Of a DNA stretch of 64,000 nucleotides, positions 7,858 to 17,611 are shown in pieces. Both the position numbers and the translations under genes were made by a program. The stretch covers positions 21,599-85,598 of the forward strand of contig JANYEE010000260.1 of the NCBI GenBank assembly GCA_025363275.1, given 5' to 3'. Under the pieces are notes generated by a model. It did no database searches and was not told the DNA's origin. It saw nothing but the letters and a program-made list of their open reading frames with translations. The stretch's first letter is position 1, and each line of letters begins with the position of its first letter. The DNA is from Burkholderiales bacterium. GTDB lineage: Bacteria; Pseudomonadota; Gammaproteobacteria; Burkholderiales; Burkholderiaceae_C.

Positions 7858-9986
7858 AAAATTTGAATTACATGGGTGTTACAAATATGCTTAACCGGGT
7901 ATTCATCTCCATTGCCCTTGGCGTATTGCCAATTTGTGTTTTTGCACAAAATGCTATCGAGGCAGTTACTGGCTCAGTTCAGGGCGGCGCCGAGGTTGTG
8001 AGAATTGACTTGTCCAGGGCGCTCCCTGCTTTACCTACGAGTTTTGCGATTCAGTCTCCTGCTCGCATTGCGTTAGATTTCCCCGGTGTTTCGAACACAA
8101 TGGGTCGAAGTAGCATCGATGTGAACCAGGGCAACCTGAAGTCCATTAGTGTGGTTCAGGCGGCAGACAGGACTAGGGTCGTACTGAATCTCAAACAGCC
8201 GGCGTCTTATCGGACAGAGATTCAAGGTAAATCCCTGATGGTTTTTCTGGATCAAGTTACTACTGCGGTGGCAAGTGTAGCGCCACCAGCAGTGTTTGCT
8301 GAGAACCGGAGTCGAGATTCCGCACCACTCAAAGACTTGGACTTTCGCCGGTCTACCGACGGCTCAGGGCGTGTCGTAGTCACGCTACCCAATAACCAAG
8401 TCGGCGTAGACATACGCCAACAGGGTCAAACTCTAATCGTCGAGTTTATGAAGTCAACGTTGCCCGAAGGACTGCGACGTAGACTTGACGTAGCTGACTT
8501 TGGTACACCGATCAAAACGGTAACCACTAGCCAATCGGGCGACCGTGTACGTATGGTGATTGAGCCAAGTGGCCTTTGGGAGCACAGTGCTTACCAAAGC
8601 GACGAGCAATTTGTTGTTGAGGTTAAAGAGATCAAAGTAGACCCACGAAAGCTGACTCAGGGAGCGGGCTACAACGGACAAAAGTTGTCCTTAAATTTCC
8701 AAAACATAGAGGTCCGGTCGCTGCTTCAGGTGATTGCCGACTTTACTAATTTCAATATTGTCACTTCGGATTCTGTTGTGGGGTCAGTGACTTTGCGGTT
8801 GCAAGATGTACCTTGGGATCAGGCTTTGGATATTATTTTGCAGGCAAAAGGGCTGGGTCTGCGAAAGTCTGGGAATGTACTTTGGGTAGCACCAAAGGAC
8901 GAAATTGCTGCGAAAGAGAAGCTGGATCTGGAATCTGTGGCTACCGTGCAGGGATTAGAAGCCGTCAGAACACAGTCTTTCCAAATAAATTATGCAAAAG
9001 CATCGGAGATTGCAGGGCAGTTAACAGCCGGCGGCAGCGGTGCTGGATCCGGCGCGAGAATCTTAAGTGCTCGCGGTAGCGTGATCTCGGAGCCTCGCAC
9101 GAATCAGTTGTTCGTAACAGATATTCCAAGCAAATTGGAGCAAGTGCAGCAACTGATCGTGAAGCTGGATATCGCCGTGCGTCAAGTGTTGATAGAGGCG
9201 CGTATCGTAGAGGCTAGTGATACTTTCGGTAAATCGCTTGGAGTCAAACTTGGCGGTACTGATCTTCGGGCCCAGAAAGGTGGTGATGGCGGTTACCAGT
9301 TGAATGGTAATGATAGGGTGGCATTTGGAACGAGCTACGGCAATGCGATTGCCTCGAGCGGCGCCGGGGGTGCAGTTGACACTTCTGGTTCGTTTGTGAA
9401 TCTGCCTGCTGTCGGACAGGGCGCGTACAACCCTGCGACCTTTGCGCTGTCTATCTTTAATGCTGGCGCTAACCGATTTTTGAACTTGGAAATCTCGGCG
9501 TTAGAGGCAGATGGCAAAGGTAAAGTCGTGTCGAGTCCGCGCGTTGTGACCGCGGATCAAGTAAAAGCACTCATTGAGCAAGGCACGGAGCTGCCGTATC
9601 AAGTAGCCTCGGCTAGTGGTGCTACATCTATCGCTTTTCGAAAGGCGAATTTAAAGCTGGAAGTTACTCCGCAAATTACCCCTGAGGGCAATATTATTTT
9701 GGACCTCGACGTGACGAAAGATTCAGTCGGGCAATCGACAGCCGCAGGCTTTGCAATCAATACAAAACATGTGAAAACTCAAGTATTGGTCGAAAACGGT
9801 GGAACGGTTGTTATAGGAGGTATTTTCGAGGAAACGACCAGTGATAATGAAACGAAGGTGCCTTTCTTAGGGGACTTGCCCGGCATAGGCAATCTTTTCA
9901 AAAGCAAAGGAAGAGTTTCCAATAAACAGGAAATGCTGATATTCATTACTCCCAAAATGATCGCCGATCGTTTGGGCGCCCGTTAG
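7854..9986 (+). CDS. pilQ: PilQ, type IV pilus outer-membrane secretin
   Basis: Forms the gated outer-membrane channel through which the pilus passes. The 710-residue precursor has a signal peptide ending near VFAQ (about 32). Two AMIN domains (about 40-255) bind peptidoglycan. Then come the STN domain (LQVIADFTNFNIVTSD), the N1 domain and the secretin beta-barrel domain (about 440-705) ending in LIFITPKMI. The ATG at 7854 has a good site (AAGAGAGG at 7841-7848). A second ATG at 7887 lacks one. It is the last canonical pil gene, and an Ig-like lipoprotein gene follows after 31 bases. Confidence 0.96.
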   Translation: MKNLNYMGVTNMLNRVFISIALGVLPICVFAQNAIEAVTGSVQGGAEVVRIDLSRALPALPTSFAIQSPARIALDFPGVSNTMGRSSIDVNQGNLKSISVVQAADRTRVVLNLKQPASYRTEIQGKSLMVFLDQVTTAVASVAPPAVFAENRSRDSAPLKDLDFRRSTDGSGRVVVTLPNNQVGVDIRQQGQTLIVEFMKSTLPEGLRRRLDVADFGTPIKTVTTSQSGDRVRMVIEPSGLWEHSAYQSDEQFVVEVKEIKVDPRKLTQGAGYNGQKLSLNFQNIEVRSLLQVIADFTNFNIVTSDSVVGSVTLRLQDVPWDQALDIILQAKGLGLRKSGNVLWVAPKDEIAAKEKLDLESVATVQGLEAVRTQSFQINYAKASEIAGQLTAGGSGAGSGARILSARGSVISEPRTNQLFVTDIPSKLEQVQQLIVKLDIAVRQVLIEARIVEASDTFGKSLGVKLGGTDLRAQKGGDGGYQLNGNDRVAFGTSYGNAIASSGAGGAVDTSGSFVNLPAVGQGAYNPATFALSIFNAGANRFLNLEISALEADGKGKVVSSPRVVTADQVKALIEQGTELPYQVASASGATSIAFRKANLKLEVTPQITPEGNIILDLDVTKDSVGQSTAAGFAINTKHVKTQVLVENGGTVVIGGIFEETTSDNETKVPFLGDLPGIGNLFKSKGRVSNKQEMLIFITPKMIADRLGAR

Positions 9987-10017
9987 TCAGTTCGACTAGA
10001 CAACCACGAGTAAGACT

Positions 10018-12435
10018 ATGCGTCCTCTTCAAACATCAATTTCAATTTGCCTGATGGCATTACTCTCTGCTTGTGGCGGTGGTGGCGGAAATGCCAGCGC
10101 GCCAAATGGAACAACAGACGGAACCACTGGTAAGACGATTGCCACCCGCGTCTCAGTTGTCTTACAAAATGCATCGGGTGTTGCCGTCCAATCTGTTCCC
10201 GCGTCTGGCGGAGGACAGCTAGTTGCTACCTTGGTTGACTCAAATGGAGTAGCACTGGGTAGCCAAACACTCAAAATATCTGAAACGTCATCAAGTTTTT
10301 TATCTTTTCCAAACGGCTCTACTGTTACCACTGACGGCCGGGGTGTTGCTAGGGTCCAAGTTAACCGCAAATCTAGATTTGCGTTTGGAAACGGTGCAGT
10401 TACTCTTCAATTCGACGCGCCGACTTGCTCCACTTCTGCTGGCAACAACTGCTATGGTTCCAGTTTAGTAACAACTGATTTTCGTAGTAGCCCCCCAGCT
10501 TTGACTCTCAGTTTGTTAGACGCGGGTGTTCCTACCGACACCGTTTCTACTGCGGGCGTAACCGTCAAAGCAACTTTACTTTTTGAGGATGGGACTGCGG
10601 TTGGCAAGCAAACCATTGATTTTGCTGGAGATCTACTCAAGATCAATTTCGCTGATGGTGCCAATTCAGCACTTACAGATATCAATGGAACTGCGACTAA
10701 TAAGATAGCCAAAGCTAATGCATCGGCAAGTGGTGCCAGTCGTCTTAACGCTTCTGCAACGATCACAGGTACGGATAGCAATAACGTTCTGAGCACTACA
10801 GTCGTCACAGCAACGCCGTTAGACTTCAGTTTGGGGAAAGCTACCGGCGCAGCAGCGCTGACTCTGTCAAATTTGGATGTCGGAATTTCTAGTCTGCCTG
10901 CTTACGGTACTAGATCGATCACAGTGCAGGCTAACCTGGGAGGTGTCGTATCCCCTACACCAGTGAATGTTACTTTCTCTAGTAACTGCGGGCAAATATC
11001 GCCAAAAACGATTGCTTCCAATGCTGCAGGTATTGCCACTGTAAGTTTCTCCGCTACCGATGTGGTCGGCACTGCCCCTAGTACGCTCGGTTGCAGTGGA
11101 AAATCAGTGGAGATTTCGGCAAGCGCTGTTGGGGCGGATGTAGTACGAAAATCCTTGTCAGTGCTGGCGACTCCGGAAGGTAGCTTCGGTTTGGCTTTTA
11201 TAGTACCTGCGGATGCTACGAAGTCGCGGATTTATCTTGCAAATGCCGGTGGTCCCACGCAGACAACTATCCAGTTTCTGTTGACCAACGCGCAGGGAGA
11301 GGCTGTTCCATCGCGTGACATAAGGCTCACATTGAAGTCAACGAATACTGGAATTCCTAAGGCCACTTTTGGTTCTGCGGGAAACGTTGATCCGTTTGTA
11401 TTGACAACAGATTCGACAGGAAAAGTTTCTCTAGCTGTGTACTCAGGAACTGTTCCAACAAGCGTGATGATTAACGCTGCATTAGTCTCAAATACATCCA
11501 TTCAGACGGACTCGGCTGTCGTTGCTATAGCATCCGGTCGTCCCAGTCAGTCGAGTCTTAGTTTATCTCTAGGCAAATTTGCTATTCGTGGCTACGACTT
11601 TGATGGCGAGGAAACCACCGTTACATTGTCGATGGCGGATCGACAGGGAAATCCCGTGCCAGACGGAACTGCGATTAATTTCGTAACTGAGGGCGGATTG
11701 ATGGTTCCAGCAACCTGTGTAACTGGGGCGGTGCCAGGCGATTCTAGGTGCAGCGTTAAGATTCGTAGCCAGGGAGTCCGACCTGCTGATGGGCGAGTTT
11801 CCATCCTTGCTTATGCATCCGGAGAAGAGGATTTTGTTGATACAAACTTCAACAACGTCTACGATTGCGGTGAACCATTTACAGATTTGGGTACTGCTTT
11901 CCGGGCTAATTCTGCAACGAATAGCGGCGTGCCTGCCGGCGGCGCTTATGTTAGCGGAGCGTTTGTAGTACCGCGGAGCGCATCAGTGTCGGCCTGCGCG
12001 ACCGGAACAACACCTAGCCCAACAGCTGGTGATGGGGTTTGGGGCTCAGCGGATGTCAGACAACAAACAGTCATTGTTTTCTCTACCGACGATGTAAAAG
12101 CATCAGGTGCGTCGTGGGTGAGTGGGCCATCAACCCAATGGACCGGTAATGTCACTACGCAGTTGTCGGTTACTGTGTCTGATCTCAACAACAACAGTGT
12201 CCCAACCGGCTCCACAATCGCAGCCTCTGCGATTGACGCCACACCGAAGACACCGACGGATGGTGCAGCATTTGGTACCTGTACGTTGGTCGGGGTGTCA
12301 AACGATTCTGTTCCAAACAGTCTGGGGCCCTTGCAACTTGACGTTTCCTTGAAAGATTGCGTGTCCGGTGACCAAGTGAAGCTCACAGTGACGACGCCAT
12401 ACCTGACTAAATCTTTTGTGTTCACAGCTCCCTGA
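10018..12435 (+). CDS. Large Ig-like (Big_1-type) lipoprotein encoded in the pilus operon
   Basis: Predicted surface or outer-membrane lipoprotein of 805 residues. The signal peptide ends in lipobox LSAC (Cys19) followed by a Gly run, a flexible linker. The rest is Ser/Thr/Val-rich beta structure arranged as about six bacterial Ig-like domains, with Big_1-type motifs such as DRQGNPVPDGTAINF (about 540-555) and TNAQGEAVPSRDI. A DTNFNNVYD loop near 610 resembles a calcium-binding D-x-N-x-N-x3-D loop. It lies 31 bases after pilQ and 19 before aroK, so it interrupts the pilQ-aroK pair found together in related genomes. A pilus-associated, secretin-associated or adhesive role is inference from position and fold only. 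Confidence 0.8.
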   Translation: MRPLQTSISICLMALLSACGGGGGNASAPNGTTDGTTGKTIATRVSVVLQNASGVAVQSVPASGGGQLVATLVDSNGVALGSQTLKISETSSSFLSFPNGSTVTTDGRGVARVQVNRKSRFAFGNGAVTLQFDAPTCSTSAGNNCYGSSLVTTDFRSSPPALTLSLLDAGVPTDTVSTAGVTVKATLLFEDGTAVGKQTIDFAGDLLKINFADGANSALTDINGTATNKIAKANASASGASRLNASATITGTDSNNVLSTTVVTATPLDFSLGKATGAAALTLSNLDVGISSLPAYGTRSITVQANLGGVVSPTPVNVTFSSNCGQISPKTIASNAAGIATVSFSATDVVGTAPSTLGCSGKSVEISASAVGADVVRKSLSVLATPEGSFGLAFIVPADATKSRIYLANAGGPTQTTIQFLLTNAQGEAVPSRDIRLTLKSTNTGIPKATFGSAGNVDPFVLTTDSTGKVSLAVYSGTVPTSVMINAALVSNTSIQTDSAVVAIASGRPSQSSLSLSLGKFAIRGYDFDGEETTVTLSMADRQGNPVPDGTAINFVTEGGLMVPATCVTGAVPGDSRCSVKIRSQGVRPADGRVSILAYASGEEDFVDTNFNNVYDCGEPFTDLGTAFRANSATNSGVPAGGAYVSGAFVVPRSASVSACATGTTPSPTAGDGVWGSADVRQQTVIVFSTDDVKASGASWVSGPSTQWTGNVTTQLSVTVSDLNNNSVPTGSTIAASAIDATPKTPTDGAAFGTCTLVGVSNDSVPNSLGPLQLDVSLKDCVSGDQVKLTVTTPYLTKSFVFTAP

Positions 12436-12454
12436 CCAATTTACCTGAGTTATT

Positions 12455-12979
12455 TTGATTGGTCTAATCGGCCTCCCGGGTTCTGGCAAATCCACTGTCG
12501 GTCGTCAATTGGCTCGTCGGCTTCAACTCCCCTTTTATGACTCCGACCGAGTCATAGAAGAGCGGTTGGGGTGCTCTATCAGAGACTTCTTCGCCCTTGA
12601 GGGCGAAGAGCGTTTTCGGGACGTAGAGACGTCCGTTATAGACGAGCTCACTCAGATTCCAAATGCTGTGCTCTCTACTGGGGGCGGGGCGGTACTTCAA
12701 TCCATGAACCGGAGTAATTTGCGTTCACGCGGGCATGTGATTTATTTGAAATCTGCGCCGGAGGAATTAGCCCGTAGGCTCAAACACGATATCCATCGCC
12801 CCTTGCTACAAGTCGATGATCCATTGAAGCGAATGCGTGACTTGTTTGCTGTGCGTGATCCGCTCTACCGCGAGACAGCGCACTTCATCATCGAAACTGG
12901 GCGACCGTCGGTTGCCACACTGGTCAATATGATTGTGATGCAATTGGAGTTGGCAGGCGTTGTTACGGCCCAGCCTTAG
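12455..12979 (+). CDS. aroK: Shikimate kinase
   Basis: Phosphorylates shikimate in the chorismate pathway, in the cytoplasm. The length is 174 residues. The P-loop GLPGSGKST occupies residues 6-14 (Lys12). The shikimate-binding DSDRVIEE follows near 30-37, then GGGAVLQ near 80, and the lid region precedes HDIHRPLL. The start is TTG at 12455. An in-frame stop at 12446 leaves only ATT or TTG as candidates, and no clear ribosome-binding site is visible, so coupling to the upstream gene is possible. aroB follows after 29 bases. Confidence 0.95.
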   Translation: MIGLIGLPGSGKSTVGRQLARRLQLPFYDSDRVIEERLGCSIRDFFALEGEERFRDVETSVIDELTQIPNAVLSTGGGAVLQSMNRSNLRSRGHVIYLKSAPEELARRLKHDIHRPLLQVDDPLKRMRDLFAVRDPLYRETAHFIIETGRPSVATLVNMIVMQLELAGVVTAQP

Positions 12980-13008
12980 CCCAAGCGCATCCCATAAACT
13001 CCGGGGTT

Positions 13009-14118
13009 ATGCAATCCACTTTTCCCCCACAACGCGTCGATATTGACCTCGGTGACCGCAGCTATCCGATATGGGTGGGTACGGCACTGATCGACAACCC
13101 AGAAATATTGGCAGGTATCCCGAAGGGCAGCGCTGCCATGGTGGTTACCAATGCGACTGTGCAACCACTCTACGCACAAGAGCTATTGCACTGCCTGCGT
13201 GGACTTTACCGCCAAGTGCATTTGGTAACGCTGCCCGATGGTGAAGAGTTCAAGACTTGGCAAACTCTCAATCTCATTTTTGACGCGCTACTAACAAAGC
13301 AGTGCGATCGCAAAACGGTGCTGTTTGCCCTGGGTGGTGGGGTTGTGGGTGATATGACTGGGTTCGCAGCAGCCAGCTACATGCGCGGTGTGCCCTTTGT
13401 GCAGGTTCCAACCACGCTGCTGTCGCAAGTAGATTCTTCCGTTGGAGGTAAGACCGGTATTAATCATCCCCTGGGCAAAAATATGGTTGGCGCTTTCTAC
13501 CAGCCCCATCTGGTGCTGTGCGACTTGAAGACGCTGAGCACTTTACCGTCCCGTGAACTAAGCGCTGGTCTGGCTGAAGTCATCAAATATGGGCCGATTG
13601 CTGATCTTGCATTCCTGGGTTGGATCGAGGCCAATATCGATGCTTTGATAAAACGTGACGTCACTACATTGACCCACGCGGTGAAGCGGAGTTGTGAAAT
13701 CAAAGCCTGGGTTGTGAGTCAGGACGAACGGGAGTCAGGCGTACGGGCCATTCTCAATTTCGGTCACACCTTTGGCCACGCGATTGAAGCCGGTATGGGC
13801 TACGGCAACTGGCTGCATGGCGAAGCGGTGGGCTGCGGCATGGTGATGGCTGCACGTTTGTCTTTAGCTCTGGGCATGATGGACGCGGCTTATCTAGAGC
13901 GTCTTACCCGTCTGATCGCCAAGGCGGGTTTGCCTGTCATCGCTCCGATTCTGGACAAAGACGACAACGCAGGCCGCTATCTGGAATTAATGCGGGTTGA
14001 CAAAAAAGCCGAGGCTGGCGAAATCCGTTTTGTCGTGATCGATGGCAAAGGCAATGCGACCCTTCAAACGGCGCCGGATGCGCTAGTGCGCCAAGTCATC
14101 GCTGAGAGTTGTGTTTGA
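13009..14118 (+). CDS. aroB: 3-dehydroquinate synthase
   Basis: Converts DAHP to 3-dehydroquinate, step 2 of the shikimate pathway, using NAD and a divalent metal. At 369 residues it has the family length. The NAD-binding segment [13 protein letters not shown] is near 106-118. Metal ligands are Glu in [11 protein letters not shown] (about 192) and His in [11 protein letters not shown] (about 250) and WLHGEAV (about 268). It forms an aroKB pair, and dgt lies downstream after a 56-bp repeat copy. It begins the GC-richer part of the window. Confidence 0.97.
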   Translation: MQSTFPPQRVDIDLGDRSYPIWVGTALIDNPEILAGIPKGSAAMVVTNATVQPLYAQELLHCLRGLYRQVHLVTLPDGEEFKTWQTLNLIFDALLTKQCDRKTVLFALGGGVVGDMTGFAAASYMRGVPFVQVPTTLLSQVDSSVGGKTGINHPLGKNMVGAFYQPHLVLCDLKTLSTLPSRELSAGLAEVIKYGPIADLAFLGWIEANIDALIKRDVTTLTHAVKRSCEIKAWVVSQDERESGVRAILNFGHTFGHAIEAGMGYGNWLHGEAVGCGMVMAARLSLALGMMDAAYLERLTRLIAKAGLPVIAPILDKDDNAGRYLELMRVDKKAEAGEIRFVVIDGKGNATLQTAPDALVRQVIAESCV

Positions 14119-14121
14119 TTT

Positions 14122-14177
14122 GCTATCAATTAAATAGCTGATTACGCAATTTCTACCTGGGCCACAGCCCCTTTTGA
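14122..14177 (+). repeat. 56-bp dispersed repeat, copy A (aroB-dgt)
   Basis: First of six copies of a repeat that align without gaps. Positions 1-19 carry the stem GCTAT-N7-ATAGCTG, positions 38-42 GGGCC, 46-49 AGCC and 52-56 TTTGA. The last bases supply the A of the dgt ATG. There is no Shine-Dalgarno between the repeat and dgt. Confidence 0.75.
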
Positions 14178-15352
14178 TGCCTATGTTGCTTGCTCCTTAT
14201 GCCTGTACCACCGACCAGTCGCGCGGCCGCCGAATCCCCGAACCCGATGCACCTACCCGCACGCCTTACCAGCGCGATCGAGATCGCATCGTGCATTCCA
14301 CCGCGTTTCGCAGGCTGGTGTACAAGACCCAAGTTTTTCTCAACCACGAAGGCGACCTGTTTCGTACGCGGCTGACGCATTCCCTGGAAGTGGCCCAACT
14401 CGGCCGTTCCATCGCGCGCTCTTTGCGTCTGGATGAAGATTTGGTGGAAGCTATCGCCCTGGCACATGACCTGGGGCACACTCCGTTCGGCCATGCCGGA
14501 CAAGACGCTCTCAACGATTGCATGCAGGCGTTTGGTGGCTTTGAGCACAACCTACAAAGTCTGCGCGTGGTGGACCAACTCGAAGAGCGCTACCCCCACT
14601 ACGACGGTCTCAATCTTACGTTTGAGACCCGCGAAGGTATCTTGAAGCACTGCTCAGAAACCCATGCGCGAGAGCTGGAGGTGCAAGAACCAGGAGGGGT
14701 AGGGCGCCGCTTCCTGGACCACGCACGGCCCAGCCTGGAAGCGCAACTCTGCAATCTGGCGGATGAGATCGCCTATAACGCCCACGATGTTGACGACGGC
14801 CTACGGTCTGGCCTGATTACTTGGGAGCAACTGCAGGCGGTTCCCTTGTTCTCGCGTTTTCTGAACATCGCTGTGGCTGAGTTTCCCGAGTTGGCTCGAC
14901 CGCAAAACCAGCGACGCTGGATATACGATGTCATCCGCCGCATGCTGAGCGCACAGGTATACGACGTGATCGAAACTAGCAGCGCGGCCATCGTGGTCGC
15001 AACTCCACAGTGTGTGGATGACGTACGCCGCACCGCGCCGCTGATTCGTTTCAGTGACAGCATGCGCCATGACTCATCGGTTTTGAAACGTTTTTTATTC
15101 CAAAACCTGTACCGCCACCCTCAGGTCATACAGACTACCGGACAGGCCAAGCAGGTGATTGCCGACCTCTTCAAAGCCTACATGGGTGTACCGTCTGAAT
15201 TGCCTGCAGCTTTCACCGCGCGCACCTTCAATGGCCTCACGGTCGATACTACCAAGCTTGCGCGTGTGGTGGCCGACTACATTGCCGGCATGACTGATCG
15301 CTTCGCGTCCCGCGAGCACGAGCGGCTCACGGGCCAGCGATTGCTGGCTTAG
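14177..15352 (+). CDS. dgt: Deoxyguanosinetriphosphate triphosphohydrolase-like HD protein
   Basis: Cytoplasmic dNTP triphosphohydrolase of the HD superfamily, hydrolysing dGTP (or other dNTPs) to nucleoside and tripolyphosphate. The metal-binding set is intact: His in HSTAFRRLVYKTQVF...RTRLTHSLEV, HD in ALAHDLGHTPFGHAG (about 96-110) and a later Asp in LADEIAYNAHDVDDGL (about 196-211). The ATG at 14177 is preferred over a TTG one codon earlier. The length is 391 residues, matching the shorter type-2 Dgt subfamily rather than the 505-residue E. coli form. A three-gene unit of unassigned proteins follows. Confidence 0.93.
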   Translation: MPMLLAPYACTTDQSRGRRIPEPDAPTRTPYQRDRDRIVHSTAFRRLVYKTQVFLNHEGDLFRTRLTHSLEVAQLGRSIARSLRLDEDLVEAIALAHDLGHTPFGHAGQDALNDCMQAFGGFEHNLQSLRVVDQLEERYPHYDGLNLTFETREGILKHCSETHARELEVQEPGGVGRRFLDHARPSLEAQLCNLADEIAYNAHDVDDGLRSGLITWEQLQAVPLFSRFLNIAVAEFPELARPQNQRRWIYDVIRRMLSAQVYDVIETSSAAIVVATPQCVDDVRRTAPLIRFSDSMRHDSSVLKRFLFQNLYRHPQVIQTTGQAKQVIADLFKAYMGVPSELPAAFTARTFNGLTVDTTKLARVVADYIAGMTDRFASREHERLTGQRLLA

Positions 15353-15406
15353 TGGCACTTGAGATCGATAAAATCAGGCCATCAAAAACTGACGTGCCCT
15401 ACTACC

Positions 15407-16066
15407 GTGAGCTTCCTCAATCAACTCAAATTACAAGCCCATGCGTTGCAAACCCAAAAGGTGCACAACGCGGACGAGATCGTTGTCAATGCCCAGGCTA
15501 CTGAGCTGGCCTGCAAGACCGTGTGGCATTACCTCAATGAGCTATGCAAGCACCTCAACGTGCTGGCCCCTGCCGCGCCCGAATTTGCGCTGGACAAGAA
15601 CGCTGTTTGGCCTCCGATGAAGCTGGTGGACTTCCGGCTGGATGCGCGCAAAAAAATGCTGCGTGACCAGGAGGTGGTCGATACAATTTCTGTCGGCTGG
15701 CACATCTTGCCTTTGCACGGAGAGCCCCGCTTGGCCACGGTCGACGTGGACTTTGTGCCAGAGCTGGAGCGGGTGATGAAAAACCTGTCGGTCGGTGGCG
15801 TGAAGTTTGAGCGCAAGGACGTGGTGCAGCCAGACAAAAAGCCCAAACGCCTTATCCGCTTTGAATGCATGACCCAGGCTCGCGGTTTTGTGACCATCAC
15901 CGCGGACCACGACAACGCCCAGCTTAACTTCCGCCTAGCCAATACCTCAGGCTTTGGAGTCAAGAATGTGACCTGGCCCGCAGAGCGGATGCAATCCGAG
16001 TTCTTGGATGAATTGGCCAAACTCATCGTGGCCCAACCCAACCGCTTTGTTGTCGAACCCGCGTGA
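15407..16066 (+). CDS. Conserved protein of unknown function downstream of dgt
   Basis: I do not recognise a named family. The GTG start at 15407 gives a 219-residue cytoplasmic protein beginning VSFLNQLKLQAHALQ. A longer frame from TTG at 15359 has an unconvincing N-terminus. The sequence is mixed alpha/beta with no signal peptide, membrane segment or Cys cluster. It has a Lys-rich central part (about 125-155) and a C-terminal stretch DELAKLIVAQPNRFVVEPA. Its stop overlaps the start of the DUF1415 gene, so it is co-translated with it. It lies 54 bases after dgt. Confidence 0.75.
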   Translation: MSFLNQLKLQAHALQTQKVHNADEIVVNAQATELACKTVWHYLNELCKHLNVLAPAAPEFALDKNAVWPPMKLVDFRLDARKKMLRDQEVVDTISVGWHILPLHGEPRLATVDVDFVPELERVMKNLSVGGVKFERKDVVQPDKKPKRLIRFECMTQARGFVTITADHDNAQLNFRLANTSGFGVKNVTWPAERMQSEFLDELAKLIVAQPNRFVVEPA

Positions 16067-16656
16067 TGGATGACGCTGCGGTTGTTACGTTCACGGTCCA
16101 ATGGCTGGAGCGGGCGGTCATCGGTTTGAACCTATGCCCCTTCGCCAAAGGCGTGCATGTCAAGGGCCAGATCCATTACGTGGTCACCACCGCCAGCACC
16201 CATGCCGATCTGCTTGAATCTCTCAAAAATGAGCTCAATGGGCTGCAGGCCCAGGAATCTATTGCCCGGGACACTACACTTTTAATAGCGCCCGTGGCGT
16301 TCCCGGATTTTCTGGACTTTCATGATTTCCTGCCTGACTGCGATCGGCTGCTGCGCCGCATGAAGCTTAATGGCGTTTTTCAGATTGCCAGCTTCCATCC
16401 GCAGTTCCAGTTTGCCGATACGGCGCCTGAGGACATCGCCAATTACACCAACCGCGCTCCGTTTCCCATCCTGCACCTTCTGCGTGAAGAAAGCATTGAC
16501 CGGGCTGTAGAGGCTTTTCCCGAGCCCGATGCTATTTTCGAGAAGAATATGCAAACGCTGCGAGACCTGGGTATCGACGGCTGGAACGCACTGGGCGTGC
16601 AAGCCCCAACGGGCGTGGGTGACATGCTCCCGCATGGCGAGAAGAAGGTTCTATGA
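16066..16656 (+). CDS. DUF1415 family protein
   Basis: A 196-residue cytoplasmic protein matching the DUF1415 family as I remember it: N-terminal WLERAVIGLNLCPFAKGV, central TLLIAPVAFPDFLDFHDFL and FQIASFHPQFQFADT followed by NRAPFPILHLLREESIDRA. The function is not established. Conserved Cys and His residues in the first and third motifs could form an active or metal site, but that is inference. The ATG overlaps the stop of the preceding gene. A GTG one codon earlier is an alternative. Its stop overlaps the start of the methyltransferase gene (ATGA). Confidence 0.85.
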   Translation: MDDAAVVTFTVQWLERAVIGLNLCPFAKGVHVKGQIHYVVTTASTHADLLESLKNELNGLQAQESIARDTTLLIAPVAFPDFLDFHDFLPDCDRLLRRMKLNGVFQIASFHPQFQFADTAPEDIANYTNRAPFPILHLLREESIDRAVEAFPEPDAIFEKNMQTLRDLGIDGWNALGVQAPTGVGDMLPHGEKKVL

Positions 16657-17561
16657 AATCACCGACGGGCAAAGCGCCCAAACCTGGCCTACAAGTATCG
16701 CCCTTAGCCGATGAAATCCGCCCTGGCCAATCGCTGGAGCTGCTCAAAGAGCTGCACATCCTCACCCGCGAAGGCAAGCTCAACCAGGACTCCCGGCGCA
16801 AACTTAAGCAGGTCTACCATCTGGTGCAATTCATAGAAAAGCTGCTCAATGAGTTGCCCGCGCCAGCCAGCGGCACATTGACTTTGGCCGACCACGGCGC
16901 CGGTAAGTCCTATCTCGGTTTCATCCTTTACGATTTGTATTTCAAAGCGTTACAGCACAGCCATATCTACGGCGTGGAAACGCGCGCCGAGCTCGTCACC
17001 AAATCGCGCGAACTGGCCAAGCACCTGGGCTTCGAGCGCATGTCGTTCTTGAACCTGAGCGTCGCCGATTCAGCCGACTCCAAGGCCATGCCTGCGCAGG
17101 TGGATGTGATCACCGCATTGCACGCCTGTGACACGGCCACCGACGACGCCATTGCCTTTGGCTTGCAAAAAGGTGCTCAGGCTATGGTGTTAGTGCCCTG
17201 CTGCCAGGCCGAAATTGCCCGTAGCCTCAACGCCAACAAGGCTCTGTCTTTGGGCCGCACACCGCTGGCCGAACTGTGGCGTCATCCGTTGCATACCCGT
17301 GAGGTGGGTAGCCAGCTCACCAACGTATTGCGCTGCCTGTACCTGGAGGCCTGGGGCTACCACGTGACGGTAACTGAGCTGGTGGGCTGGGAGCACAGCA
17401 TGAAAAACGAGCTGATTCTGGCCCGCCACACTGGCCGCCAGTCCAGTCAACCCAAGCGGGCCGCGGCCCAGCGCTTGCGGGCTTTGTTACAAGAATTTGG
17501 CTTGTCGGAGCTGCTTAACACGCGCTTTACCTTGCCACATGACAACGAAACCTTAGACTGA
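16653..17561 (+). CDS. Class I SAM-dependent methyltransferase (Methyltransf_32-like)
   Basis: A 302-residue protein with a Rossmann-type SAM site: TLADHGAGKSYLGFILYDL (about 73-91) is motif I, followed by VETRAEL (motif II). ALHACDTATDDAIAFG then VLVPCCQ (about 155-190) is typical of the Methyltransf_32 group, which includes proteins related to tRNA methyltransferases. The substrate is unknown and an RNA target is only inference from the family. It is last of three overlapping genes after dgt. There is no signal peptide. Confidence 0.82.
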   Translation: MKSPTGKAPKPGLQVSPLADEIRPGQSLELLKELHILTREGKLNQDSRRKLKQVYHLVQFIEKLLNELPAPASGTLTLADHGAGKSYLGFILYDLYFKALQHSHIYGVETRAELVTKSRELAKHLGFERMSFLNLSVADSADSKAMPAQVDVITALHACDTATDDAIAFGLQKGAQAMVLVPCCQAEIARSLNANKALSLGRTPLAELWRHPLHTREVGSQLTNVLRCLYLEAWGYHVTVTELVGWEHSMKNELILARHTGRQSSQPKRAAAQRLRALLQEFGLSELLNTRFTLPHDNETLD

Positions 17562-17611
17562 TACGTTTAAGAGGCAGGGGTTAGCATGCCCACAAATTTA
17601 TGGAGTTAGCA

